A DNA stretch of 46,733 bases from Acidobacteriota bacterium (GCA_003223115.1 QHXW01000272.1:1-46733); one strand, 5' to 3'; positions 25,590-33,744 are shown, numbered from the stretch's first letter. A program made the numbers and translations. Notes: generated from the sequence alone by a model not told the origin.

Positions 25590-26385
25590 AACAGGCATCG
25601 GCGCAGGGCAATGCATCAGGCAGAACTGGGTCCAACGCGAACAGCACGATCGATTCCACAGCTTGCGCCTGCGCCAGCCGCACTTCCTTCTGCCAGGGCG
25701 TGGTGTATCCGGTGATCCCCACCAGATGACTGCTCTTGCTCCGCGGAAAGCCGAGTTGCATCGGCAGCACGATTGCGTTATTTGCGAGGTCCAGGTTCCG
25801 TCTGCCCGTGTAAGTGAAGTTCTCTGTCTTAGGGCAATCGAGCGTGGATTAGCGTGGATGCATTCCACGTTGCAGGCAGGTTCACCGCGCCGTTCAGCGG
25901 AGTATTGTTGACGTCGGGCGGATACAACACCTCAAATTTCGTGTTGGGAAAAGTCTGGCGCACAAAGTTCATGATCGCCGTCGTGAATGTCCCGATCAGT
26001 CCCGGCAAGAACTGTGCTTCGTGCGGAAACAGCGCCGGCGAAACGCTCCTATTTGTGAATACCTGCATCGGCCTGCCGTAAGTCGCCGCAAAAATGCTCG
26101 TCGTATACGCGTCATAGTAGGGCATTCCTGAACTATCATTCGGGGAATATCACCACTGCACTTCTCCGAATTGGAGATACGGCATCTGCCCTCCTCGAAT
26201 AGCGAGATCCAGATAGGCTGCTGCCAAAACGCGGTGCTTGCCAGAGAAAAATTTGTCTGAATCGCCGTCGTATTCAACAGCACTGGATTCTGGCTCGGAT
26301 ACCTTTGCGCGATGCCCGCTTCTGAAGATGGATCTCCGTGCTGCAGCTCCATGCTGAATGCAGCCGTCACTTCGATTGCCATAAC
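25590..26385 (-). pseudogene. Fragment of a large secreted protein with glycoside-hydrolase-like TIM barrel
   Basis: Three frames together give a continuous stretch: VTAAFSMELQHGDPSSEAGI, AQRYPSQNPVLLNT, LQFGEVQW, stop, YSPNDSSGMPYYDAYT, FLPGLIGTFTTAIMNFVRQ, FEVLYPPDVN, AVNLPATWNAST, and NAIVLPMQLGFPRSKSSHLV with GITGYTTPW and AQAQAVESIVLFALD. There is a Trp-to-stop change (TGG to TGA) near 26150 and frameshifts near 26200 and 25860. The style resembles the TIM-barrel region of large Solibacter-type surface proteins, but I cannot name the family. Its 5' part is replaced by the group II intron relic and its 3' part by the ABC ATPase gene. Confidence 0.6.
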
Positions 26386-26599
26386 TCCCGAGCGCTACAA
26401 GAAAACTGCGGCTCCAGTCTGGTGTCTCGGGCCATTGCTCCGTTCATTTCAATCGGGAAAACCGCACGTACAGTTTGAGCGGCGGACGGTGGCCAGCGTG
26501 AGGGCAACCTTATGCGCCACCTCCGACCCGACGCAATGTCTCCGCGGCGCACACGGAATCCTGGCAACCCTGGTTCCAACAGCTCAGCGGTGGAGCGTC

Positions 26600-27440
26600 G
26601 CCGACGAAGTGGCGCATCACTCTGGATTTTTCGTCATTTCAGCGCTCGGAATTCCAAGTGACTGTGTCGAACTGGACCCTTCGGAATCTCCTTCTTCCGC
26701 GCCCGCATGGGCCGATACGTGTTGGTGACTAAGTTCATCCCGGATCTGCGTCAGAAACCTCTCCGCTCCGCTTTCCTCAATGGCCGCAAACGTGACCCCG
26801 TCAATGCCCGGTGCCCCGTCATTGCTTTTCGCCATCTGGTAGGCTTCCCGAAGCGTTTCCATCTTGCAGATATGGACGTACAGCCCCCAGAAACGCCAAG
26901 TTGGTTCCGCCTTCGCCTTGACATATAGGCTCCTTCTCAGGTCCTGCAAACTGATGGGCGTCGTTGTCATTTCACCCTTGCCTCCCGTGTTGTTAGAGCC
27001 ACTACAAACAGCAGGGCCCCTTGGCTCCCCGGACGTTACTCCGGTTCCTCGCTACTGTGGACCCGGCCGAGTCCCTCTCGCCGTCCACCGACTTCCCGGT
27101 GTCTCCGGTTATACGGCTTCCCTGCTCCGCCGATTTCGCGACGGGACGAGGAGGGCTTCTCCAGTTGCTTAGCATGCCCTTGTCACCGTGCCGTCCCTAA
27201 CACCCCGCCAAAGCTTCTCGCCGCGTCAGTCAGTTGCGACGATCCATGCTGCCTTCGCCCGGAAACCGGGGGCTCGGCCTTTGGATTTGAGTTTTCGAGG
27301 CCACCTATGGGTTTACTTGCATTACGGCCCGGTGACTTGCTCACCATCCTAAAGATGGCTTTGTCGATAGGCTACAGAAGTTCAGTTTCCTTCCTTTCTG
27401 CTATCCAAGCTACGAGGCTTTGACTTTTGCCCCGGTGGGT
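26600..27440 (-). mobile_element. 5' half of a group II intron with truncated maturase gene
   Basis: Reading down the minus strand, 27440-26975 carries an intron-type 5' RNA region (GGTAGACCCACCGGGGCAA, AAGCCTCGTAGCTTGGATAG, GTCACCGGGCCG) that bacterial group II introns show ahead of the reverse transcriptase gene. The gene then starts at 26970. The 3' part of the maturase and an intact domain V are missing. Left of about 26600 the sequence is unassigned until the TIM-barrel fragment begins. Limits are approximate. The intron is dead, and sits between two decayed genes. Confidence 0.65.
26635..26970 (-). pseudogene. Group II intron reverse transcriptase/maturase, N-terminal fragment
   Basis: ATG 26970. 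The first ~90 residues are canonical for the family: TPISLQDLRRSLYVKAKAEP, TWRFWGLYVHICKMETLREA and SNDGAPGIDGVTF, then ERFLTQIRDEL. A 1-nt insertion near 26737 shifts the frame; the other frame continues VTNTYRPMRARKKEIPKGP and then loses similarity. The catalytic YADD block, maturase domain and endonuclease domain are absent. It is a 5' remnant only. The C-terminal fragment at 38.5 kb is from the same maturase family, but in an order that excludes a simple split of one copy. Confidence 0.85.
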
Positions 27441-27832
27441 CTACCTCCCACTGAGCACGCCAGCCTTATCTGGACGCGCGACTTCCCTTCTCTTTCTTCC
27501 TTCCTGCCTTCGTCTGCCGCCTTCCCCGACCCACTCCCGTCGCCGATCGCTCGGCTTCTTCGCCCGCCTCCGCCTCCCGAAAACCGCCTTGCGAATCTGC
27601 TCCTCGCGGACCGATCCCACCCAACGTACCGTTTTCAGCGACTGTTCCTCCTGTAACTGGAGCAAGCTGATGAAGTCGGCAAAAGTAGCTTTTACATCTT
27701 CGGCACCCAGCTTCGCCTCGATTTTCTCAAGCGCGTTTTCGACGAGTTGAGCCCGCCGTGTCGTTCTGCTTTTCCCGATTGCCTTCCAGGCGGCTTCCCC
27801 TCATCGGATTCCGGCTTTTGATTTACCGCCAT
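27441..27832 (-). pseudogene. Small hypothetical helical protein, frameshifted
   Basis: ATG 27832 is preceded by GAGGAG at 6-nt spacing, so this was a real start. It reads MAVNQKPESDEGK, then a 1-nt loss near 27794 shifts the frame. In the new frame it continues AWKAIGKSRTTRRAQLVENA, LEKIEAKLGAEDVKATFADF, ISLLQLQEEQ, an amphipathic helical stretch typical of a short conserved protein. The C-terminal 60 residues are arginine-rich and probably not original. I do not recognise a function. The group II intron 5' end lies immediately downstream. Confidence 0.45.
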
Positions 27833-28042
27833 CGTAGCTCCTCAAAATCGCCACAGGCTCCATACACTCCGAAAGCCCCGCGGCTGGTTCTGCCGGGCCA
27901 ACGCTTTTTCAATCCAACGCTACACTGAGCGGATTCCGGCCCCGTTTGCGTCGATGGCCGTACGCCGTTGAAAACTCACGCGATAGATTTTTTTCGCGGG
28001 CGTGATTCCAGAATCTACGTGAGGAACATAGCGGATCATGCG
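27833..28042. other. Intergenic, no gene seen
   Basis: About 210 bases between the small helical gene and the end of the parvulin gene. No conserved frame or clear hairpin was found; a run of seven T at 27988-27994 might assist termination of the parvulin gene. Confidence 0.35.
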
Positions 28043-29074
28043 CTATTTCGCGGGCTTTTCCGTGCCTTCGATGATGCTGCGTGCCAGGTAATTCACGACG
28101 TTGGCGTCGTTTCGGGCCATCTCGTAGTACGCGGTCTTCAGAAGCTGGTCTTTCCGATTGCGCAGAATCTCCCGAATGGTTTGCTGCACGCGGGGATCGC
28201 TCAGTTCGCGCTGTCCGGACGGCTCCTTGGAAATGAGCTTCAAAATCCGGTATCCGTCTGGTGCGGGCAGGATGGGAGAGATCTGTCCTGCCTTCAGGGT
28301 CGAGATCATTCCGCGGATCTGAACGTTTACTTTTTCCAAACCGGATTCCGGAACGAAGCCGAGATCGCCGCCGCTCTGGGCGGTGTTTGGATCTTCGGAA
28401 TAATTTTGGGCGAGCATGGCGAAGTCCTCGCCGGCTTTGAGGCGGCCCTCGATGGCTTCGATCTTCTTGCGGGCCTCGTCTGGATTCCTTGCCTTATCGT
28501 TCTTCAGATTATGAACGTTCGGGTCGGGCGATGCCGTCACCAGAATCTGTGCGATGCGCACCTGGGGTTCGGCGAAATTGAATTTCGCCTTGTTGGTATT
28601 GTAGAAAGTGGCCACGTCCGCGTCGCTGATGTTGATGCGCGAGGTGATCTCTTTGTTAAACACCTTCTGAATGCTGAGATCCTGGCGGATCTGCGTTTTG
28701 AGATCCTCCGCGGTCATACTCCGGTTATGCAGCAGTCTCTCGAATTCCTCCTTGGTGTAGGGCGCCCGCATTTCGTTAAACCGGCCCTCAACTTCAGAGT
28801 CCACCGCCATGAGTCCCATTTTTTCGGCGCGCTGCAGCATGATCTGATTGTCAATTAGGTTCCGCAGCAACTCCATTTTTTGAATCATCAACTGATCTTC
28901 GCTGGCGCCCTCGGTGCCGCCCGTGAGCTGCGATTTAAAATTCTTCTCCAACTCACTGAACGTGATTACACGGTCGTTCACGGTGGCAGCCACGTTCACC
29001 GGCGCGGATTTTTTACAACCCACGGCCAGCACGAGACAGAAAAACAAGGCAGACCGGTAGATAGTTCTGGTCAT
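28043..29074 (-). CDS. Parvulin-type peptidyl-prolyl cis-trans isomerase lipoprotein (SurA/PrsA-like)
   Basis: 343 residues from ATG 29074; the ATG at 29089 is an alternative. The N-terminus TIYRSALFFCLVLAVGCKKS is a lipoprotein signal peptide with lipobox LAVGC. A SurA-like N-terminal helical domain (NDRVITFSELEKNF, LLRNLIDNQIMLQRAEKMG, TAEDLKTQIRQDLSIQKVF) spans ~30-160. The rotamase domain follows at ~175-275 (RIAQILVTASPDPN, DFAMLAQNYSEDPNTAQSGG, DLGFVPESGLE, LPAPDGYRILKL). It should act in the periplasm as a folding chaperone for outer-membrane or secreted proteins. It is divergent from the next gene. Confidence 0.9.
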   Translation of the reverse strand: MTRTIYRSALFFCLVLAVGCKKSAPVNVAATVNDRVITFSELEKNFKSQLTGGTEGASEDQLMIQKMELLRNLIDNQIMLQRAEKMGLMAVDSEVEGRFNEMRAPYTKEEFERLLHNRSMTAEDLKTQIRQDLSIQKVFNKEITSRINISDADVATFYNTNKAKFNFAEPQVRIAQILVTASPDPNVHNLKNDKARNPDEARKKIEAIEGRLKAGEDFAMLAQNYSEDPNTAQSGGDLGFVPESGLEKVNVQIRGMISTLKAGQISPILPAPDGYRILKLISKEPSGQRELSDPRVQQTIREILRNRKDQLLKTAYYEMARNDANVVNYLARSIIEGTEKPAK

Positions 29075-29153
29075 GATCGGAAATCTCATTTTAGCTGGAA
29101 GTAGCCGGTGGAAGCGGCTATACTGCAAAGTTCAGCAAAAAGGAGATTGTCAC

Positions 29154-30194
29154 TTGAGAGTCGGAATGATTGGCACGGGCGCCATCTCAAATCTGCACGC
29201 TCGCGCGTATCGAAATATCGGGTACAAGATTACGGTCTGCACGGATGTTATCGCGGACACCGGCAGGCGCTTCGCTCAAGCCAACGGCTGTGAATTCGTC
29301 AAGAGCTTTGAAGAAGTTTGCCGGCACCCGGCTGTCGATTACGTTGATGTCTGCACGTTTCCGGATTTTCGTTTGCAGCCTCTGTGTATCTGCGCCGAAA
29401 CCGGCAAACACGTTCAGGTGCAGAAACCCATTTCCACTGATCTCGAGACCGCGCGCCAAATGATTGACGTGGCCCGCAAAGGCGGCATTCAACTCGGCGT
29501 GGTCAGCCAGCACCGCTTCGACGATGCCAGCCAGTTCGTTTCGAAAGCCATGGCGCAAGGCCGGCTGGGGCGTTTGCTGCAGTGCGATTGTTACGTGAAG
29601 TGGTACCGATCGCCGGCTTACTATTCGCGGCCGATTAAGGGGAGTTGGGCCACCGAGGGCGGAGGCGCGCTGATCAACCAGGCGATTCACCAGCTCGACA
29701 TCATCCGTTGGATCGCCGGACCCGTGCAGGAGTTGTTTGGCTACTGGCAACTCGGTGCGCTGCACAAAATCGAATCGGAAGATGTGGTGAACGCGGTGGT
29801 GCGCTACAGTTCGGGCGCCACGGGCGTGTTTCAAGCCGCGACCGCATTCTGGCCGGGCTACACGGAGCGCACGGAGTTCCACGGCACCAAAGGCACCGCG
29901 ATTATTTCGGGGGACAAGCTCACTACGTGGGATGTTGAGAACGATGCCGGCGAGCCTGCGCCGATTTCGAAGGAAGTGGCTTCGGGGTCATCCGATCCGA
30001 TGGCGATTTCGGTCGAGCCATTCGAGCGGCAGTTCCGCGATTTTGGCGAAGCCATCCGCACGGGTCGCAAGCCACTCATCTCGGGCGAAGAGGGATACCA
30101 GGCTCTGGAACTCGTGGATGCCGTGTACCGCTCTTGCCGCATGGGACAGAAAGTGACGCTGGGCGCTTCGCAGTCGGGATCGGGGACGCGGTAA
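29154..30194 (+). CDS. Gfo/Idh/MocA-family oxidoreductase
   Basis: 346 residues from TTG 29154, chosen because AAAAAGGAG lies 7 nt upstream and the Rossmann strand LRVGMIGTGAISNLHARAY begins there. The family EKP motif reads VQKPISTD. Later blocks include VVSQHRFDDASQFV, YYSRPIKGSWATEGGGALIN, QAIHQLDIIRWIAGP and the ALELVDAVYRSC tail. The enzyme probably oxidises a sugar or cyclitol using NAD(P). It diverges from the parvulin gene across ~80 bp and stands alone on this strand. The substrate is unknown. Confidence 0.92.
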   Translation: MRVGMIGTGAISNLHARAYRNIGYKITVCTDVIADTGRRFAQANGCEFVKSFEEVCRHPAVDYVDVCTFPDFRLQPLCICAETGKHVQVQKPISTDLETARQMIDVARKGGIQLGVVSQHRFDDASQFVSKAMAQGRLGRLLQCDCYVKWYRSPAYYSRPIKGSWATEGGGALINQAIHQLDIIRWIAGPVQELFGYWQLGALHKIESEDVVNAVVRYSSGATGVFQAATAFWPGYTERTEFHGTKGTAIISGDKLTTWDVENDAGEPAPISKEVASGSSDPMAISVEPFERQFRDFGEAIRTGRKPLISGEEGYQALELVDAVYRSCRMGQKVTLGASQSGSGTR

Positions 30195-30243
30195 GCTGCG
30201 CGCGAACACGCACTCCTCCTTGTCGAGCGGGTTGGCAACCAAC

Positions 30244-30301
30244 AAACCAGGGAGCGCGCGATCGGCTGTGTGAGTAGCTGCACGGCGCGTGTCCCTGGTT
30301 T
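30244..30301. repeat. Long inverted repeat upstream of the RlmA-like gene
   Basis: A ~16-bp near-perfect stem (30244-30259 with 30285-30301, one bulge) encloses a 25-nt loop. It is 50 nt after the oxidoreductase stop and 21 nt before the methyltransferase start. It could be a terminator for the former or a leader structure for the latter; no T tract follows. A second small hairpin (GTTGG/CCAAC) lies at 30229-30241. Confidence 0.55.
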
Positions 30302-30321
30302 CCAGCCGTTACAATCGATTC

Positions 30322-31092
30322 ATGCTCCTCTGCCCTGTTCGCGGCTGCCATATGGCGCTGCGACGCGTGGAGCGGCGAGTTCTCTGTCCGCGAGGACATT
30401 CATTCGACATTGCGCGTAGCGAGTACATCAACCTGCTCCAGCCGCAGGAGCGGCGATCCAAGCAGCCGGGCGACACGGTGGCTGCCGTTAGAGCGCGGCG
30501 GCAATTGCACGATCTCGGCGTGACTGAGCCCCTGCTCGACGCCATCTCGGAGGTGATGGCCGCAGGCCCCAGCGATATCGTTCTGGATGCTGGCTGCGGT
30601 GACGGCTTCTACCTCGGCAGCCTTGCCGGCCAAGCCGGCTTTGATGCGCATGGCGTCGACATCTCGACCGCCGCCATTGATGCCGCCGCTCGGCGCTACC
30701 CCGAATGCGAGTGGATCGTGGCCAATGCCGATCGCTTCCTGCCATACGCCGACCGCTCCTTCTCGATTGTCTTGTCGATCACGGGCCGTATGAATCCCGG
30801 CGAATTCCGGCGTGTCCTACGCAACGACGGAAAGCTCCTGGTCGGCCTTCCCGCACCTGAGGATCTCATAGAGCTTCGCGGAGCGGGCCGCGATCGTGTG
30901 GTCCGAACCATCGAGACATTCGCGCGCGACTTCACGCTCGTCGACCGTCGCCGTGTCGCCACGGCCGCCGACCTCGACGCTACCGGCGTTCACGACGCCT
31001 TGCTTTCGATTTACCGGCCGATGCGAGCACATCCGGCCGAAGCGATGCGTGTGACGTTCAGTCTGGATCTACTGCTATTTCGAGCCGCGTAG
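30322..31092 (+). CDS. RlmA-like 23S rRNA guanine-N1 methyltransferase family protein
   Basis: 256 residues from ATG 30322. The N-terminal zinc site is of RlmA/TlrB type: CPVRGC and CPRGH (Cys4, Cys9, Cys22, His26) followed by SFDIARSEYINLLQ, the family hallmark. Then PGDTVAAVRARRQ and the SAM-binding VLDAGCGDGFYLGSLAG at ~90-106, GVDISTAAIDAAARRYP and VANADRFLPYADRSF. The family methylates guanine 745 or 748 of 23S rRNA, which in some hosts affects ribosome antibiotic sensitivity. A degraded copy of its last ~70 bases recurs 1140 bp downstream. Confidence 0.85.
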   Translation: MLLCPVRGCHMALRRVERRVLCPRGHSFDIARSEYINLLQPQERRSKQPGDTVAAVRARRQLHDLGVTEPLLDAISEVMAAGPSDIVLDAGCGDGFYLGSLAGQAGFDAHGVDISTAAIDAAARRYPECEWIVANADRFLPYADRSFSIVLSITGRMNPGEFRRVLRNDGKLLVGLPAPEDLIELRGAGRDRVVRTIETFARDFTLVDRRRVATAADLDATGVHDALLSIYRPMRAHPAEAMRVTFSLDLLLFRAA

Positions 31093-31115
31093 CCATTTTT
31101 GATCGCTTGCCGGGT
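31039..31115 (+). repeat. Direct repeat, copy 1 (3' end of the RlmA-like gene)
   Basis: 36 bases (31039-31074) are identical to 32179-32214, and similarity continues imperfectly through the stop codon to about 31115. The block encodes EAMRVTFSLDLLLFRAA and the stop. Confidence 0.9.
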
Positions 31116-31203
31116 TGTGTCGAGATAGTTGACCGGTCGACCAGTTCCGAGAGCGATTTGGCCTGGTATGACGCGTGTAGGACAACCAGAAAACAACTCA
31201 GAA

Positions 31204-31255
31204 TTTCAGGTCCCCGTCCCCGGTTTCCGTTTCAGGTCCCGGTCCCCGGTTTTTC
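31204..31255. repeat. Two 26-bp tandem repeats at the end of the HTH gene
   Basis: Units at 31204-31229 and 31230-31255 share the TTTCAGGTCCCNGTCCCCGG pattern with about two differences. Read on the minus strand they encode the odd KTGDRDLKRKPGTGT tail. The G/C-rich unit resembles REP-type intergenic repeats. Confidence 0.7.
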
Positions 31256-31685
31256 GGTCTGGTTTCCCTGTCATGCGACGCTCAACGCCTGGAGCTTTTC
31301 GCTGATGGTCCTCTTCAATACTGACCACCGTCCGAGCTTCATACCAGGAAAGCGGCACGCCGAGCTTTCGGCGGTAGAAATTAACCGTGCTCCGCGCTAC
31401 ACCCCACAGTTCGGAAATTCGTTTGCTCGACAGATTTAGGCCATCGCTTAGAATAAACTGCTCAAAGTTCTTACGTTCTTCGCTTCTAAGACGTTTTGCC
31501 TGCTTCGCTATTTCTACCCGGACGGGGTCCCCGTACCCTTGCCGGCCCATGGCTTTACTGATGGATTGATAGCTGCGGTTCGGCAGCAGCCCAGCCTCGA
31601 AGATTTGCCGCGCGGTCCAACCCTGCTTGCAACCGTAAAGCTCTAAGATCGCGAGTTCCTCATTAGAATACTTGCGCTTTTGCAA
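31206..31685 (-). CDS. Hypothetical helix-turn-helix protein
   Basis: 159 residues, ATG 31685. Two HTH-like units can be seen: YSNEELAILELYGCKQGWTA with RQIFEAGLLPNRSYQSISKA, and SSKRISELWGVARSTVNFYR. This resembles phage- or transposon-type DNA-binding proteins, but I cannot assign a family. The last 25 codons are a proline/lysine/arginine-rich extension encoded by two 26-bp tandem repeats (31204-31229 and 31230-31255), so the natural end may be earlier. It lies between the two copies of the RlmA tail repeat. Confidence 0.55.
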   Translation of the reverse strand: MQKRKYSNEELAILELYGCKQGWTARQIFEAGLLPNRSYQSISKAMGRQGYGDPVRVEIAKQAKRLRSEERKNFEQFILSDGLNLSSKRISELWGVARSTVNFYRRKLGVPLSWYEARTVVSIEEDHQRKAPGVERRMTGKPDRKTGDRDLKRKPGTGT

Positions 31686-31789
31686 GGATTGGCCTCTGTC
31701 GAATTTTCCACGGAGCCGTAAGCGGCTCCTCTGATCGTTTATCGCCGCAGCGCCTCCTTTGATTGTTTATAGCCACAGGGGATTTGCCT

Positions 31790-32002
31790 TCAAGCCAGAT
31801 CATCGGATTCGGCTAGCGAGCGTGCTACGTACTTTTCTTGCGCGACTATGGCGGCTTCCAGATCAGCCATTTCGATCTCCAAAACCTTCTTCTCAAGCAC
31901 CCAGCCGATATTGGGGTTGCCGGTCTCCCTGCGCCGGCGATCAATAAGTACCAGTACGGCTTTGTGTTGCTTCAATCGAGTACGTAAGCGATCGGACACC
32001 AT
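31790..32002 (-). CDS. Small hypothetical coiled-coil-like protein
   Basis: 70 residues, ATG 32002. The sequence (MVSDRLRTRLKQHKAVLVLI; VLEKKVLEIEMADLEAAIVA) is helical and charged with heptad-like leucines. No family is recognised. It lies 104 nt upstream of the HTH gene on the same strand, so both may be remnants of one small insertion between the RlmA-tail repeats. A coding call is moderate because the region is otherwise gene-poor. Confidence 0.4.
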   Translation of the reverse strand: MVSDRLRTRLKQHKAVLVLIDRRRRETGNPNIGWVLEKKVLEIEMADLEAAIVAQEKYVARSLAESDDLA

Positions 32003-32321
32003 GGCTCCGTCTCCTGTTTTGAACCATCTGCCAGCTGTTGAGCGCCGTTTTGAATGCTTATCACATCGGCCTCTCAGTTCATCTCAATGTCAATGATAAT
32101 GGCCAATGATGCGCGCGACGGGATGGTGTGTCTTTGCCCAGGCGCAAATGCGACAGGTGCCACATGAATGCCAGCGAAGAAGCGATGCGTGTGACGTTCA
32201 GTCTGGATCTACTGTGGTTTCTAGCCGCGTAGCAATTTTTGACCTCTTGCCCGGGGTCGCTTCGATCACTGCCAGGACAGGCGTTCCGTTGCGCCTCCAT
32301 CGGAATGCGGGGATGACAGCC
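32003..32321. other. Intergenic region holding the second RlmA-tail repeat
   Basis: No intact gene. The notable content is the repeat copy at 32179-32255; the remainder shows no conserved frame. Confidence 0.5.
32179..32255 (+). repeat. Direct repeat, copy 2 (isolated RlmA-like gene tail)
   Basis: Matches 31039-31115; the first 36 bases are identical and the rest differ at several positions, including the residues before the stop (LLWFLAA instead of LLLFRAA). Nothing upstream of it resembles the rest of the methyltransferase gene. Confidence 0.85.
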
Positions 32322-33239
32322 TTACCCCAGAACGCCCTGCCTGGGGCCGTTCGGAAACTTGCGAATCATCAGAAAGATCCAAACGCCCAAGAGCAGAAGG
32401 AAGGGCGCTGCGTTTTTGAACAGCCGAAGGGATCCGGACGAAGAGTCCCGGATCTCAAGGTTGACCACTTTGTCCTGCATTGCCACCATGGCGTCTCTGT
32501 AGTCCGAGGGCAGAACTGTTTGCACAGCGTTGCCGTCCTTCAGCTGGCAAATTGCCTGAATGGCGCCGGAGTTGCTGCCCATGATGATGACGCTGGCGAT
32601 TTGCTCAGTTCGTACTTTCTCGAGGAACTGAGAATAGGTCAGCGTGGTTAAAGAACGTTGGCCCGCAGCGGCCATCCACAATCCGCCGGCTACACAAATC
32701 AGCACGGCGCAAATAATCGCAACTGCCTTGGAATTCATGATTCTCAGCCTTTCTTGGCGGTTTTTGCGTCGGAGGCCTTCGCCACCTGGCTCCTTCAGCC
32801 AATGCGCGGATACATTGGCTCCCCGGAGCTGATCGGTAGCTGGCGGAAACAACATCCGGACAGCGGACGACAATAGTAAGGTTATGGCGCATCCGTAAAA
32901 CGTGATCCAGCTAGGAACCGCCAGATCCGGGTTACCAATCCGGAACATGCCTTGCGATGCGAGCGCTAATCCAAGGCCTAGCACGGGACCTCGCGCCAAG
33001 TTCAACGGTGATCGCCGCCCAGGTTTCGCAAAGGTTTCCTCCAGTATCAAGCCAAGCATCGCCATTCCCGCCGGAATCGCGAGCCGCAGAAGTCCCCATT
33101 GCTCACTCAGAAATGCTCTATCGTTGAGCCAAGCCGCGCCCAAGAACGACACGTACAAGGCGAAAGCTTGCATCAGGAGCACCTGTGGGTCTGCGGTACG
33201 GCGAATTCTGCTGATGATCACCAGAGGGATCGTGCGCAA
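32322..33239 (-). CDS. Membrane protein with FtsH-type periplasmic domain but no AAA protease
   Basis: One uninterrupted frame of 305 residues (TTG 33239; ATG 33173 is an alternative). Residues ~20-135 contain about four hydrophobic segments (LLMQAFALYVSFLGAAWL; PAGMAMLGLILE; WITFYGCAITLLLSSAVRML). From internal Met168 (32738) the sequence looks like the start of FtsH: transmembrane KAVAIICAVLICVAGGLWMA, then FtsH extracellular domain (LTTLTYSQFLEKVRTEQIAS, VIIMGSNSGAIQ), then a second transmembrane segment LLLLGVWIFLMIRKF. The AAA and zinc protease domains are absent. It may be two genes (33239-32741 and 32738-32322) that became joined, or a regulator of an FtsH complex. No clear Shine-Dalgarno precedes the internal Met. 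Confidence 0.6.
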   Translation of the reverse strand: MRTIPLVIISRIRRTADPQVLLMQAFALYVSFLGAAWLNDRAFLSEQWGLLRLAIPAGMAMLGLILEETFAKPGRRSPLNLARGPVLGLGLALASQGMFRIGNPDLAVPSWITFYGCAITLLLSSAVRMLFPPATDQLRGANVSAHWLKEPGGEGLRRKNRQERLRIMNSKAVAIICAVLICVAGGLWMAAAGQRSLTTLTYSQFLEKVRTEQIASVIIMGSNSGAIQAICQLKDGNAVQTVLPSDYRDAMVAMQDKVVNLEIRDSSSGSLRLFKNAAPFLLLLGVWIFLMIRKFPNGPRQGVLG

Positions 33240-33366
33240 CGCGTCTAAGCCGTACTGGCCCGAGGATCTATAGCGCTCGTGCAGATCGCCAGTATCTCCT
33301 CACGGCATGCAGGTGGGACGAAGACTGCGACGATCGCCTCAGCGGTCTTTGACGGGCCGGAATCCA

Positions 33367-33744
33367 TCACCCCGCCTCTTTCCCCCACCGCTTTCCCCAT
33401 TCTTTGGCCCGCTCCTTGCCCCAAACTTCCGCGATAACGTCCCAGATACGCTTTGCGGCGACCGCCGATTCCTGCAATGCACGCTCGCCGAGGGCCTCCA
33501 GCCGATAGCAGCGTTTGGCGCGGCCGCCGCGCTCGGGCGTAGGATCCGACATCCAGGACGCTACGAGGCCTTTGTCCTCCAACCGGTCGAGTGTGACGTA
33601 AACGGCCCCGAGGGAGACTGCTTTGGGCCCGGCCAGTTCCTGCACCTTGGAATGAATCGTTACCCCATAGGCATCTTCGAGCAAGATCAGAATGGCCGTA
33701 AGCACCAACTGCTCAAATTGGCCAAGTGAATCAGGCCTAGCCAT
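33367..33744 (-). CDS. PadR-family transcriptional regulator
   Basis: 125 residues from ATG 33744; the frame is open to 33855, but those codons overlap the divergent gene and look noncoding. Typical PadR winged helix: LGQFEQLVLTAILILLEDAY, GVTIHSKVQE, VSLGAVYVTLDRLEDKGLVA and RAKRCYRLEALGERAL. It is divergent from the Gfo/Idh/MocA gene across ~100 bp, but PadR proteins in Acidobacteria usually control ADOP permeases, so the regulated gene may have been lost. Confidence 0.9.
   Translation of the reverse strand: MARPDSLGQFEQLVLTAILILLEDAYGVTIHSKVQELAGPKAVSLGAVYVTLDRLEDKGLVASWMSDPTPERGGRAKRCYRLEALGERALQESAVAAKRIWDVIAEVWGKERAKEWGKRWGKEAG

Noticed and set aside
26400-26600. A third-domain group II intron sequence left of the maturase fragment
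   Set aside because: The segment contains an ACTGTACGTGCGGTT tract reminiscent of domain V, but the matching 5' strand is missing, so it is left unassigned.
27968-28858. A 296-residue plus-strand open frame
   Set aside because: It lies antisense to the parvulin lipoprotein gene, which has clear domains and a lipobox.
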